In this document: positions 26,318-34,887 of the stretch, piece after piece
Layout: each line of letters begins with the position of its first letter
Numbering within the stretch: position 1 is the stretch's first letter
Assembly: GCF_009870755.1 (NCBI RefSeq)
Contig: NZ_WLZU01000021.1
Coordinates: 1 to 37,618, forward strand
DNA from: Streptococcus halichoeri
GTDB taxonomy: Bacteria > Bacillota > Bacilli > Lactobacillales > Streptococcaceae
Reading direction: 5' to 3'
DNA length: 37,618 nt
Notes under the pieces: generated by a model
Seen by the model: only the letters and a program-made list of their open reading frames with translations
What the model was told of the DNA's origin: nothing
Databases searched by the model: none
Program-made: the position numbers and the translations under genes

Positions 26318-26340
26318 AATATCTGAGCTTGTGATATACT
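26312..26340 (+). promoter_or_regulatory. xerS promoter embedded in dif
   Basis: TTGAAA (26312-26317) are the last six bases of dif. A 17-base spacer leads to an extended -10, TGATATACT (26332-26340). XerS bound to the right arm of dif would cover the -35. Confidence 0.7.
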
Positions 26341-26401
26341 TCTATTATACAAATCCCCGCTGAAAAACAACTTTCAAAAAGAAACGGTTAGGTGTAATCT
26401 T

Positions 26402-27472
26402 ATGCGACGTGAGTTACTACTAAAGAAAATTGATGATTATAAGGCACTCATGCCTTGGTACGTCTTAGAGTATTACCACTCTAAATTATCTGTACCCTAT
26501 AGTTTTACAACACTATACGAATACCTCAAAGAATACAAACGCTTTTTCGATTGGTTGATTGAGGCTGATATTTCACAGGCCTCCCGGATTGCTGATATTG
26601 AATTGATAACGTTAGAACACCTAACTAAAAAAGATATGGAATCGTTCGTTTTGTATTTACGTGAACGCCCTTCTCTTAATACCTATTCCACCAAATCTGG
26701 TTTGTCACAAACAACGATTAACCGGACGTTGGCAGCTCTTTCAAGCCTTTTTAAATATTTAACTGAAGAGGTTGAAAATGACAATGGCGAGCCCTACTTC
26801 TATCGAAACGTGATGAAAAAAGTCGCAACTAAAAAGAAAAAAGAAACCTTGGCTGCGCGTGCCGAGACGATTAAACAGAAACTTTTTCTTGGTGATGAAA
26901 CTATGGCCTTTCTCACTTATGTAGAAAACGACTATGAAAGCAAGCTATCCAGCCGAGCAAGGTCCTCTTTCCGGAAAAATAAGGAACGTGATTTAGCCAT
27001 TATGGCACTGCTTCTAGCATCTGGCATTCGTCTATCTGAGGCTGTTAACCTTGATGTAAAAGATTTAAATTTAAATAGGATGATTGTTGAAGTAACGCGA
27101 AAAGGTGGAAAACGTGATGCCGTTAATGTGGCAAATTTTGCTCAGCCTTACTTGGCAGCTTACTTAGCAATTCGTAAAAACCGTTACAAAGCCCAAAAAC
27201 AAGATTTGGCCTTCTTCTTAACAGAGTATCGCGGCGTTCCAAATCGTATTGACGCTTCAAGTATTGAGAAAATGGTTGCTAAATATTCTGCAGATTATAA
27301 AATCCGGGTAACCCCTCATAAATTAAGGCATACTCTAGCGACACGCTTATATGATGCGACCAAATCACAGGTATTAGTGAGTCATCAGCTTGGTCATGCC
27401 TCAACACAGGTTACCGATCTCTATACCCATATTGTTAATGATGAACAAAAAAATGCCTTAGACAAATTGTAA
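26402..27472 (+). CDS. xerS: Tyrosine recombinase XerS
   Basis: XerS is the single recombinase that resolves chromosome dimers at difSL in streptococci and lactococci. The 356-residue protein has an N-terminal SAM-like DNA-binding domain (to about 150) and the catalytic domain with all expected residues: Arg210, Lys234, His306, Arg309, His332 and nucleophile Tyr341. Length and neighbourhood match XerS rather than XerC/D or a phage integrase. The ribosome site is weak (GGTTAGGTG). Confidence 0.97.
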   Translation: MRRELLLKKIDDYKALMPWYVLEYYHSKLSVPYSFTTLYEYLKEYKRFFDWLIEADISQASRIADIELITLEHLTKKDMESFVLYLRERPSLNTYSTKSGLSQTTINRTLAALSSLFKYLTEEVENDNGEPYFYRNVMKKVATKKKKETLAARAETIKQKLFLGDETMAFLTYVENDYESKLSSRARSSFRKNKERDLAIMALLLASGIRLSEAVNLDVKDLNLNRMIVEVTRKGGKRDAVNVANFAQPYLAAYLAIRKNRYKAQKQDLAFFLTEYRGVPNRIDASSIEKMVAKYSADYKIRVTPHKLRHTLATRLYDATKSQVLVSHQLGHASTQVTDLYTHIVNDEQKNALDKL

Positions 27473-27532
27473 GCCCCGAAAACAACATAAATATATTTAT
27501 GTAAATAACTTCCAAACTAACTTTAAAACATT

Positions 27533-27562
27533 AAAAAAGCTAAAATCTTGTTTAGCTTTTTT
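27533..27562. terminator. Bidirectional terminator between xerS and the cyclodeaminase gene
   Basis: AAAAAAGCTAAA (27533-27544) and TTTAGCTTTTTT (27551-27562) form a perfect 12-bp hairpin with T-runs in both directions. Confidence 0.88.
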
Positions 27563-27570
27563 ATGTTCTC

Positions 27571-28566
27571 TTATAAATCAAAGTTTGTTCCAATACCAAG
27601 TGCTTGCGCTTTTTCAATAATCATTTGGGCAGTTACAGTGTCTAAGACTGCTGATCCCACACTCTTAAAGACAGTAATATCTTTTGGATTTTGGCGGCCT
27701 GGGATTTTACCAAGTAAGAAATCACCAAGTTCTCCAGTATAATCCTCTTCTTTCAGCAAGCCTTGCTTAAGTGGCGCTTGAATGTCACCAGCTTCTGCTA
27801 GAACACCATCATTAGTGTCAAAGATAACGGCGTCTGCTTTAACTAATAAATCGCTTGGTAATTCAAGCATTTCAGGAGTGTAAGCTCCGATACCATTGAC
27901 ATGAGCACCTTCTTTAATGTCAGCAGCATCAAACGTGTTAACTTTCGATGTGGTGACGGTAGTGACAAGATCAGCGCCACTAACAGCTTCCTTGGCTGTT
28001 GCAACCGCATAAATTTTGGTCGCAAAGGTTTCATTAACATCTTTAGCTAATTCTTTAGCAAAGCTTTGAGCCCGATCAAAATCAATATCAAAAACACGTA
28101 ATTCATCCAAATGACGAGCAGTCATCATGGCAATAGCTTGTTGGTAGCCTTGTCCACCTGTTCCGATTAAACCAGCAATTTTTGCATCTGGGTTAGCTAG
28201 TTCTTCAGTAGCTGCTCCCTGAATAGCTGCGGTGCGAAGCTGTGTTAAATAAGTGCCGTCTAAAATAGCCGAAACAATTCCAGTTTCAGGATTTAAGGAA
28301 ACCATGGTCGCAGGGACAGATGGTAGGCCCTTGTTAATGTTATCTGGGTAAACAGAGACAATCTTCACCCCAAGTGAGCTTTTTTCGCCTTCTGTTACAG
28401 CCGGCATATAAAGGCTTTGGCCATTGTAGTCAGTCACATCTAGATTGGTACGAAGAGGTACCTTGCTTTGACCTGCTGAGTAGAGGCGAACAGATTGCTT
28501 TGCAGCTTTAATGGCATCAGCCATTGAGAAGCATTGTTGAATATCGGATTTTGTTAAAATAAGCAT
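27571..28566 (-). CDS. Ornithine cyclodeaminase/mu-crystallin family dehydrogenase
   Basis: This 331-residue enzyme belongs to the family that includes ornithine cyclodeaminase, archaeal alanine dehydrogenase, SbnB and ketimine reductases. The NAD(P) motif GTGGQG is at 135-140, and conserved substrate residues Arg39, Lys68 and Arg111 are in place. The substrate is not readable. It is the last gene of an operon with a TauE/SafE exporter (18 bases upstream) and a TrmB-like regulator. A dehydrogenase or ketimine reductase on an amino or sulfur-containing acid is plausible. Confidence 0.88.
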   Translation of the reverse strand: MLILTKSDIQQCFSMADAIKAAKQSVRLYSAGQSKVPLRTNLDVTDYNGQSLYMPAVTEGEKSSLGVKIVSVYPDNINKGLPSVPATMVSLNPETGIVSAILDGTYLTQLRTAAIQGAATEELANPDAKIAGLIGTGGQGYQQAIAMMTARHLDELRVFDIDFDRAQSFAKELAKDVNETFATKIYAVATAKEAVSGADLVTTVTTSKVNTFDAADIKEGAHVNGIGAYTPEMLELPSDLLVKADAVIFDTNDGVLAEAGDIQAPLKQGLLKEEDYTGELGDFLLGKIPGRQNPKDITVFKSVGSAVLDTVTAQMIIEKAQALGIGTNFDL

Positions 28567-28584
28567 AGGATCTCCTTGTTCTGG

Positions 28585-29442
28585 TTAGTTTTTCTTTAGC
28601 ATTCCATAGGCACTGTAAAGTAAAATGAAGGCTACAACCCATTGTAAAATGGAGGTGTTCAAGTTGCTGACAAGAAAGACTGCACACAATACTCCTAAAA
28701 CACCAAAGGTTGATGTGAAAAGAGTAATTTTACGACTGTATTCACCTGATTTAATAAACTGTACACTACCAACAGGTACAGAGAAGGTTGCCGCACCCAT
28801 CATAATTGGGAAGGAAACAGCTGGATTTAAGCCGAGTAGATAAACTGTTATCATTGTTAACGCATAAGAGCCAATACCAATATTATTTAAAGCCCCAAAG
28901 ATTGCTAAAGCAATTGCGGCAATCACTAATTTGCCGCCAGTTAAAGCACTAGCATTACCACCACCTGGTAACCAGCCGAATTTCCCACCAAAAATAATCA
29001 GTGCTGCAATAATCATCCCAATCCCAATAGAGAGTTTTAATTTCTCAGCTGGTAATTTCACGGCAAATTTAGCACCAAAATAAGAACCAATCATTTGGCT
29101 GACAATACAAACAACTAGGGTAACAATGCTAACCTTGATATTAGTAATATAAGCTAATGCCATAACCGCAACAGGAATCGTACACTGTGTATTTAAGGTT
29201 CCTGGCAATTTTTTGACACTGGTCCAGTTTAGCTTAGGATATAAGCTAGTACTGATGGCAAAGTCAGAAATTCCGACAGTTGATAAGAAAAAGATAATTG
29301 CACTTGAAAATGGCAAAGCCGCTGTGCTTGCTTCTTCTGCCATCACTTCTTTGCGGTGGGTCAGAAGATCTTTGATTAAAATAAATGCAAAATAAGCATT
29401 CATGGCAACAATCAGTAGTAAGAGAAGATTTTTAAACGTCAT
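28585..29442 (-). CDS. TauE/SafE (TSUP) family anion exporter
   Basis: The 285-residue membrane protein has about eight helices and the two-repeat TSUP layout (TQCTIPVAVMALAYI-like region, then GALNNIGIGSYALT). Family members move sulfite, sulfonates, sulfoacetate or other organic anions. It lies between the TrmB-like regulator (12 bases) and the cyclodeaminase-family enzyme (18 bases), so the three act together. The substrate is unknown. Confidence 0.87.
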   Translation of the reverse strand: MTFKNLLLLLIVAMNAYFAFILIKDLLTHRKEVMAEEASTAALPFSSAIIFFLSTVGISDFAISTSLYPKLNWTSVKKLPGTLNTQCTIPVAVMALAYITNIKVSIVTLVVCIVSQMIGSYFGAKFAVKLPAEKLKLSIGIGMIIAALIIFGGKFGWLPGGGNASALTGGKLVIAAIALAIFGALNNIGIGSYALTMITVYLLGLNPAVSFPIMMGAATFSVPVGSVQFIKSGEYSRKITLFTSTFGVLGVLCAVFLVSNLNTSILQWVVAFILLYSAYGMLKKN

Positions 29443-29454
29443 GGTAAGTCTCCA

Positions 29455-30240
29455 TTAATATATTTTCCGAATTTTTTCAAACGCCTTGCCATAGGCTTTG
29501 CGTAATTCTAAATCATGCTCACGAATGATTTTAAGAGTATAGGCGTCATGCTTGACATATTCCTTGGCTAATAAGCGCATAGCCATATTATGTGTCCAAA
29601 TCACATCACAGGTAGTATTTAATGTTCCAAATAAGACCAATCGATCATCACAAATCAGGTTAATCCAGCGGCCACCCATATCCTCTAACTTTTCAATTTC
29701 AAAACCATGGGCGTAAAAACGCTTAAAAGGAAGATCGTAATGGCCATCTTCACTGAAAAGGACACAGACGAATTCTTCTAAACGCTTTTCGGCTGCACAT
29801 AGGGCATCGATGATTTGTGGTGATAGACAATCATCCCAGATTTGGATGTAGAGGCTTTCATTGGCATGTTCAATCATATAAAGCATTTTATGGCGAATTG
29901 CTTCTTCGTTATCTAACTGCCATAGTAAGGCGTCATCTTCTTTTTCTTTAATCTGTGATAGATGGTCATCAAGAAATTGAATATCACTTAAAGTTGTTTG
30001 CTTTAGCATGCTGACAAACTCTTCAGGTGAAATGGCGGAGTAGTTTTTTGGTTCACTTTTATTAACCAGAACGACACCTTTTTTAACTAAGGTTTCTAAA
30101 ATGTTATAAACCTTAGATCTAGGCACACCAGATTTTTTACTAACCTCATAACCTGTCATTGAGCCGTTTTCCACTAAGCTCAAGTAGATATTGGTTTCTG
30201 CTTCTGTATAGCCGAACTGCTTCATTTTATTAACCAGCAT
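29455..30240 (-). CDS. TrmB-family transcriptional regulator
   Basis: The 261-residue protein has an N-terminal TrmB winged helix (residues 5-70: FGYTEAETNIYLSLVENG...PRSKVYNILETLVKKG), a short coiled coil (about 85-105) and a C-terminal phospholipase D-like ligand domain. TrmB proteins usually sense sugars or small metabolites. It is the first gene of the operon, and a perfect inverted repeat covers the promoter, so autoregulation is likely. Confidence 0.9.
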   Translation of the reverse strand: MLVNKMKQFGYTEAETNIYLSLVENGSMTGYEVSKKSGVPRSKVYNILETLVKKGVVLVNKSEPKNYSAISPEEFVSMLKQTTLSDIQFLDDHLSQIKEKEDDALLWQLDNEEAIRHKMLYMIEHANESLYIQIWDDCLSPQIIDALCAAEKRLEEFVCVLFSEDGHYDLPFKRFYAHGFEIEKLEDMGGRWINLICDDRLVLFGTLNTTCDVIWTHNMAMRLLAKEYVKHDAYTLKIIREHDLELRKAYGKAFEKIRKIY

Positions 30241-30261
30241 TCTACACCTCTTATAAAATTT

Positions 30262-30311
30262 TAGTAGCTACTTTCAGTAGCTACTATATTCCTGCAAAGA
30301 ACGTTTGTCAA
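30262..30311 (-). promoter_or_regulatory. Promoter and 11-3-11 operator of the TrmB operon
   Basis: On the minus strand TTGACA (30306-30311), 17 bases and TATAGT (30283-30288) form the promoter. The exact inverted repeat TAGTAGCTACT (30262-30272) TTC AGTAGCTACTA (30276-30286) overlaps the -10 and start point. This is classic repressor placement. Confidence 0.85.
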
Positions 30312-30437
30312 TAGTTTTTTGTGAATTTTTTAACATTTGTTTTGAATGATAACTCTGTTCCCTAAAAGATGACTTTAGACCTGTTTCATCGTCATTTTGA
30401 GAGTTTTTTAGTAAAACTATGTCCACAGCTCAGTGCA

Positions 30438-31056
30438 ATCGAGTAGGGACTAATTTCTAGTCCCTCTCACACCACCGTGCGTGCCGTTCGGCACACGGCG
30501 GTTCAACTAAACTTCTGCGAGAACTCTGCGTGTTCCCACATCTATCTGTATCAGATTTCGTTCTGCCGGTGCCGTCCTATATTTATGATCAGCCTCTTTC
30601 GACATACGTTTCGCGAGTGCCGTCGTTTCAGACCAGGTGATAGGGCAGACAAAATTATTTAGATAGAGAATCATTTAATCGTTCGGTCCTTCGCTGCGTT
30701 TCCATTCCAGAAACTTCATCACTACTATGACCTCGGCTGACTTCTCATGAGTCGTTGTTACTACGTCTTTTTGACGCTCATGAGACCTCACGGGATAAGT
30801 CGTACATCTTTCCTCGTTTACTCTCGTGATTTACGCCTATAGGTTACGACTATCTTTTTGGACTTTAGAGTTTTTGGCCCCCTCATCCTCTATATACGCC
30901 TTTATATCACGTTTCTGTTCGTAGAGCCACGATTTCGCTATCCCTTCCTCTCCCCGCTATCTCACGATAGTCAGGCTTGGGAGTCGCTATTGGGTTCACC
31001 GGTAGCGGGTGCCCACGAAGGACTTTCACCTCAGATGTACGACATGCCCGTCGTAC
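30438..31056 (-). ncRNA. Compact group IIC intron without reverse transcriptase
   Basis: Read on the minus strand, the element starts GTACGACGGGC and runs through domain I pieces typical of IIC introns (GGTGAAAGTCC, GTGAACC). Then come the GAGGTCTCATGAG region and a domain III-like segment (GAAGTCAGCCGAGGTCATAG... GAAGGACCGAAC). Domain V starts GAACCGCCGTGTGCC and ends ACGGTGGTG (30470-30504). Domain VI (GAGAGGGACTAG...TAGTCCCTACTCGAT) ends at about 30438. Domain V carries the CGC triad of class IIC. Domain IV (about 30505-30680) is only some 175 bases and has no RT. The 5' end is GTACG instead of GTGCG/GTGYG, a possible splicing defect. The intron sits exactly after a terminator hairpin, TTTTTT and GA, as IIC introns do. 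Ends are accurate to a few bases. Confidence 0.87.
30507..30674 (-). CDS. 55-residue frame in intron domain IV
   Basis: ATG to TAG fills nearly all of domain IV. The product starts MILYLNNFVCPITWSETTAL and is rich in charged residues. I do not recognise it, and it does not look like the start or end of an intron reverse transcriptase. It may be chance, a remnant left after RT loss, or a small protein. No clear ribosome site is seen. Confidence 0.2.
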   Translation of the reverse strand: MILYLNNFVCPITWSETTALAKRMSKEADHKYRTAPAERNLIQIDVGTRRVLAEV

Positions 31057-31058
31057 TC

Positions 31059-31085
31059 AAAAAAGCAAGGCTAAGCTGGCCTTGC
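31059..31085 (-). terminator. Terminator of the bceAB-RS operon, intron target
   Basis: On the minus strand GCAAGGC (31079-31085) pairs with GCCTTGC (31065-31071) over a 7-base loop, and TTTTTT (31059-31064) follows. The intron begins two bases later. Between this and the kinase stop an AT-only hairpin, TTACATAA/TTATGTAA, lies at 31134-31155; the rest of 31086-31278 is AT-rich without a gene. Confidence 0.82.
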
Positions 31086-31278
31086 TACCCATAATAGATC
31101 AAATCTTAAGAGTTAGAATAGTCTTTTTGTTTTTTACATAATTATAGTTATGTAATTATTCTAGTTCCTCACTAATTTTTGTAGTAAGTAATTGATAAAA
31201 AAGCAAGAATAAATTAAGCTATCTTACACTTCTACTTCGTGTTTCTTTTTCTGCCTTCTTACCTCTTTTTATTGTGAG

Positions 31279-32226
31279 TTATGGATTAGGCAAAATGGTT
31301 ACAACAGTTCCTTGATCCGGAATACTGTCTACAGTTATCCTCAATTCCAGCTGGTTTAAAATGTGTTTGGTCATATAGAGTCCTAGACCAGATGCCTTTT
31401 GGTGTTCGTGGCCGTTAAAGCCAGTAAAGCCATCTTCAAAAAGTCTGGGCAGGTCTTCTTTTAGTATTCCGATACCTTTATCTGATATTTCAATACTGCA
31501 CCTACTTATAGAGACTTTTATACTTCCGTTTTGCTTTGAATACTTGATGGCGTTATCCAGCAATTGCCCCAAGGCAAACTGTAACCACTTGCGATCACTG
31601 GTGATATACCAATCGCCTTCTATGCTTACAGCAATATTTTTTTGAATGCAGGTATAGCGCATTTCCTTAAAAAGTGCCTTAACTAAACTGCTCACATAAA
31701 ACTGTTCAAAGCGAAAATCATCGTGATGCTGTTTAAATTTAAGAAAATTCAGGAGCTGATTAAGAGCATTATCCATTTTTGCGAGTTGATAATGAAATTC
31801 TTGCTGATCTATTTCCCTAGATTGTTCCATTAGCGACAAAGCAGCAAGGGGCAGCTTCATCTGGTGCACCCACATTTTAATCATGGCTTCGATGTTGGAC
31901 TTGCTCTCCGTGGATTCTTCTAGATTTTTTCTCATCTTTGCAAACTGTTGGTCAAAGCGCGAGCGATAAGCCAAATCCAAGGGGAAAAGAGAGGTTGTCG
32001 TTGCTTGCTGCTCGAGCTGTAAAAGTTCAATGGCTTCTATTCTAGCTTTGAACTGGCCATATTTCCCCATACTAAAGAGCACTAAAATAGACAAGGTCAC
32101 CATACTTGCAACTACTAAATCATACATGGGAAGGTGAAACAGATAAAAAACCAAGGTATTGCCGGCAATCAAAAGTAAATATTGACTATACCAAAAGCGG
32201 TATTCCTTCAAAAAAGCTCGTATCAT
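31279..32226 (-). CDS. BceS-like intramembrane-sensing histidine kinase
   Basis: The 315-residue kinase has two N-terminal membrane helices (about 17-31 and 36-53) with almost no extracellular loop. This is typical of BceS-type kinases that sense through a partner transporter. The phospho-acceptor is His121 (WVHQMKLPL), and the N box DNAIKYS, DKGIGI and GLGLYM motifs of the ATPase domain are present. Its start overlaps the regulator gene by four bases. It should respond to flux through the adjacent ABC transporter when cell-wall-targeting peptides are present. Confidence 0.92.
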   Translation of the reverse strand: MIRAFLKEYRFWYSQYLLLIAGNTLVFYLFHLPMYDLVVASMVTLSILVLFSMGKYGQFKARIEAIELLQLEQQATTTSLFPLDLAYRSRFDQQFAKMRKNLEESTESKSNIEAMIKMWVHQMKLPLAALSLMEQSREIDQQEFHYQLAKMDNALNQLLNFLKFKQHHDDFRFEQFYVSSLVKALFKEMRYTCIQKNIAVSIEGDWYITSDRKWLQFALGQLLDNAIKYSKQNGSIKVSISRCSIEISDKGIGILKEDLPRLFEDGFTGFNGHEHQKASGLGLYMTKHILNQLELRITVDSIPDQGTVVTILPNP

Positions 32227-32888
32227 TGCAACAAATATCCTACTCCTCTTACAGTGTGAATCGCTTCAAAACCCAATTCCAGTAGTTTTTTACGTAAACG
32301 TGTCATATTAACATTGAGTGTATTTTGATCAATATAATGCTCATCTTCCCATAAGGTCATCAATATCTCTTCTTTAGTCACAATCTTTTCTTGGTTAGAA
32401 AATAGCAGCGCTAAAATTTTGTGTTCCGTGGGAGATAGACGTAGACTAGAACCTTGATAACTCAGAGTTCCATCGAAATGTAGTGAATAATCTTTAAATT
32501 GCAGATCTTTCTGCGTGAATACTTGAAAGCGCCGCAAAAAAGCCGCAATCTTGGCATCCAGTATTGTTAGAGAAAAGGGCTTAGTGACATAATCATCCCC
32601 ACCCATGTTAAGTGCCATAACAGTATCCATCTCATCATTTGAACTAGAAATAAAAATTATAGGCACAGTCAAGTGTTTGCGAATTTCAGTTGTCCAGTAA
32701 AATCCATTAAAAAAAGGAAGAGTAATATCCATCAATATCAGATCGGGATGATAAGCTAAGGCCTCTTCTTTGACATCACGATAATTAGAAACCTGACAAA
32801 CTGTATAGGTCTTAGACAAATGCTTGGTCAAAAGAGCAAGAATGGTCGGATCATCCTCCACAAGATAAATTTTAGCTTTTTGTATCAT
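32223..32888 (-). CDS. BceR-like OmpR-family response regulator
   Basis: The 221-residue protein has a receiver domain with phospho-acceptor Asp54 (LILMDITLPFFNG), Asp12-Asp13 and Lys near 103 (VTKPFS). A winged-helix DNA-binding domain follows (RLSPTEHKILALL...DQNTLNVNMTRLRKKL). It is paired with the kinase and lies 42 bases downstream of the permease gene. A TTACA-N4-TGTAA site at 35775-35788 is a candidate target. Confidence 0.93.
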   Translation of the reverse strand: MIQKAKIYLVEDDPTILALLTKHLSKTYTVCQVSNYRDVKEEALAYHPDLILMDITLPFFNGFYWTTEIRKHLTVPIIFISSSNDEMDTVMALNMGGDDYVTKPFSLTILDAKIAAFLRRFQVFTQKDLQFKDYSLHFDGTLSYQGSSLRLSPTEHKILALLFSNQEKIVTKEEILMTLWEDEHYIDQNTLNVNMTRLRKKLLELGFEAIHTVRGVGYLLQ

Positions 32889-32930
32889 ACTTGTATCATA
32901 ACAAAAAAGTAACGAAAAATCGCTACTTTT

Positions 32931-34886
32931 CTACCTTTCTATAATTCTATAATAGGTTTTGCTGGTGAACTTATAAATGAAATAATAAAGAACAACAATG
33001 ACAGTAATGGTTGCTAGACTAACTGTATAAATCAAACCATTATTTTGTACCCCAAAAATAAGCAAGAGTTGTTTTAGCATCACAAGAGCAACACTGAAAT
33101 GCAAGCTTGCCATAGCAATTGGCATAAAGAAAACAATGATGATTTGGGAATTGATTGTTTGTTTGATTTGCTGCATGCTCATGCCGACTTCTTGAAGGAT
33201 TTTATAGGATTTTTTATCCTGTAAGCCTTCTGAATACTGTTTATAATAAATGATTAAGGCTGCTCCAAGGATAAAGGCCGTTCCCAATAAGAAACCTGTG
33301 AAGAGAAAACCACCAAAGAAAGCATATATATCATTTAAGAAACCTGTTTTTGTTTCATAGACAGCTATCGTGTGCTTACCATCTGTAACCATTCCTTCTT
33401 TATCTCCCAAGATTTTTAAGTCTTTTTGAGTAAGGTTGAGCTGCGCCTCAAAGGATTCACTTGTTTTAAGAGGTGTTATATTATTATAACGCTGAAGTAA
33501 ATCGTTCAAGACTTGCTGGTTTTTTACCACCATGACAGCTGGATTATAGGTATTAGTAGCATCAGGTAGGGAATTTTTGGAGATGTGTTTACTTACCTGT
33601 AACGTTTTTCCAAGGAAGTTAATCTCTTGAATATTGGTGATGTTTTTTTGCCGATAAAGAGCAATCTGATTTTCTTGTAAGTGAAGAGTCTTATTCCCTA
33701 AAGCTTGATAGGTCTTTTCAGTGATAATATAAGTATAGGCAAGTTTTTTGACTGATGGCTTTAGAATATCTTGGGCGGTAACAGTAACCTTTGCCTTTTC
33801 ATCAAGGGGTAAACCAAGCATGATTTGTCGGTAGGTCAGAGCCTGAGACGAAGCAAGATGTAAGGGTTCTAGCACAAACTGCTGAAAATCCCTTTGGGCT
33901 TGCTCTGGCTTATCAGCTATCAGCATAAACTTAGTATTTTTATAAAAGAGATCTGAGACCATTTGTTGGCTATTAGTATACAGGGCTACCGTTGTTGCTA
34001 CCGAAACAAAGGCCATCACCGCAAGCAGGGTGATATTGGCTAGTCCTACCGCATTTTGTTTCATCCGAAAAATCATTTGGGAGGTTGCAATGAAATGCTG
34101 AGGCTGATAGTAATAGGATTTATTATTTTTTTTGCGTTTTAAATACCAGGTTATAAAAGAGATATAAAACAAATAAGTGCCAATGATCACCAAAAGGACA
34201 GCAATAAAGAAACGATAAAGAACGACCAGTGCTACTACCTTATGCGAGGTAATGGATAAACCATAACCTCCACCGATGGCCAATAAGGATAAACAAGCCA
34301 ATAAAACGTTGCCTTTAGGTTCCTTCTCTCCTTGACTTTGATTGTGGAACAAACCAAGTGATGACGATTTATAAATGCTAAATAGTCCCACTAAAAAGAG
34401 AAGAGCAAATTGTACTAAACCAATTATTGCCGTATAGACAAAGGCCGCCGGGTTAATCTCTAATTGTAACTGATGATAATGTGTTAAATTAGCAAAGACT
34501 AAATAAAAGAAATGAGAAAAGACAAAAGTTAAGAGGGAGCCGCCGACAACTACAATGGTAAAGAGAAAAAAGAGTTCAAGGGACGACACAATCGAAATCT
34601 GACCCTTGGTCATACCTAAAATATTATATAAACCAAATTCTTGCTGGCGCTGCTTAAGCAGGAATTGGTAGGAATAGATTTCCATAATTGTTGAAAATAG
34701 GCCCAGAACGACTAATGCCAAAAATAATACAACGCCGCCTGATGCTAGTGTTTTCATGACGGGACTTAGCATCAAAATAATCACAATGCCATTTAAAAGA
34801 AACAAGATGACACTAGCTAAGAGAAAGGGGGCTACAACTGCTTTTGAATGCCTTAAATTATGCCAAGCAAATTTTGGGTAAAACAT
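32931..34886 (-). CDS. BceB-like ABC transporter permease (FtsX fold)
   Basis: The 651-residue permease has the 10-helix BceB layout: helices 1-6 to about residue 250, 7 near 280-305, then a large extracellular domain of about 200 residues (about 310-515) and three C-terminal helices. Such permeases recognise bacitracin-, nisin- or lantibiotic-lipid II complexes and free the target, and they act as the sensor for BceS. The ligand cannot be read from sequence. It starts one base after the ATPase stop. Confidence 0.92.
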   Translation of the reverse strand: MFYPKFAWHNLRHSKAVVAPFLLASVILFLLNGIVIILMLSPVMKTLASGGVVLFLALVVLGLFSTIMEIYSYQFLLKQRQQEFGLYNILGMTKGQISIVSSLELFFLFTIVVVGGSLLTFVFSHFFYLVFANLTHYHQLQLEINPAAFVYTAIIGLVQFALLFLVGLFSIYKSSSLGLFHNQSQGEKEPKGNVLLACLSLLAIGGGYGLSITSHKVVALVVLYRFFIAVLLVIIGTYLFYISFITWYLKRKKNNKSYYYQPQHFIATSQMIFRMKQNAVGLANITLLAVMAFVSVATTVALYTNSQQMVSDLFYKNTKFMLIADKPEQAQRDFQQFVLEPLHLASSQALTYRQIMLGLPLDEKAKVTVTAQDILKPSVKKLAYTYIITEKTYQALGNKTLHLQENQIALYRQKNITNIQEINFLGKTLQVSKHISKNSLPDATNTYNPAVMVVKNQQVLNDLLQRYNNITPLKTSESFEAQLNLTQKDLKILGDKEGMVTDGKHTIAVYETKTGFLNDIYAFFGGFLFTGFLLGTAFILGAALIIYYKQYSEGLQDKKSYKILQEVGMSMQQIKQTINSQIIIVFFMPIAMASLHFSVALVMLKQLLLIFGVQNNGLIYTVSLATITVIVVLYYFIYKFTSKTYYRIIER

Positions 34887-34887
34887 C

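Noticed and set aside
26402..27472. Phage or integrative-element integrase
   Set aside because: Adjacent difSL, the family length and the absence of mobile-element genes identify it as XerS.
30477..31094. Plus-strand frames of 61 and 78 residues
   Set aside because: They lie antisense to the structured group II intron and are explained by its low stop-codon density.
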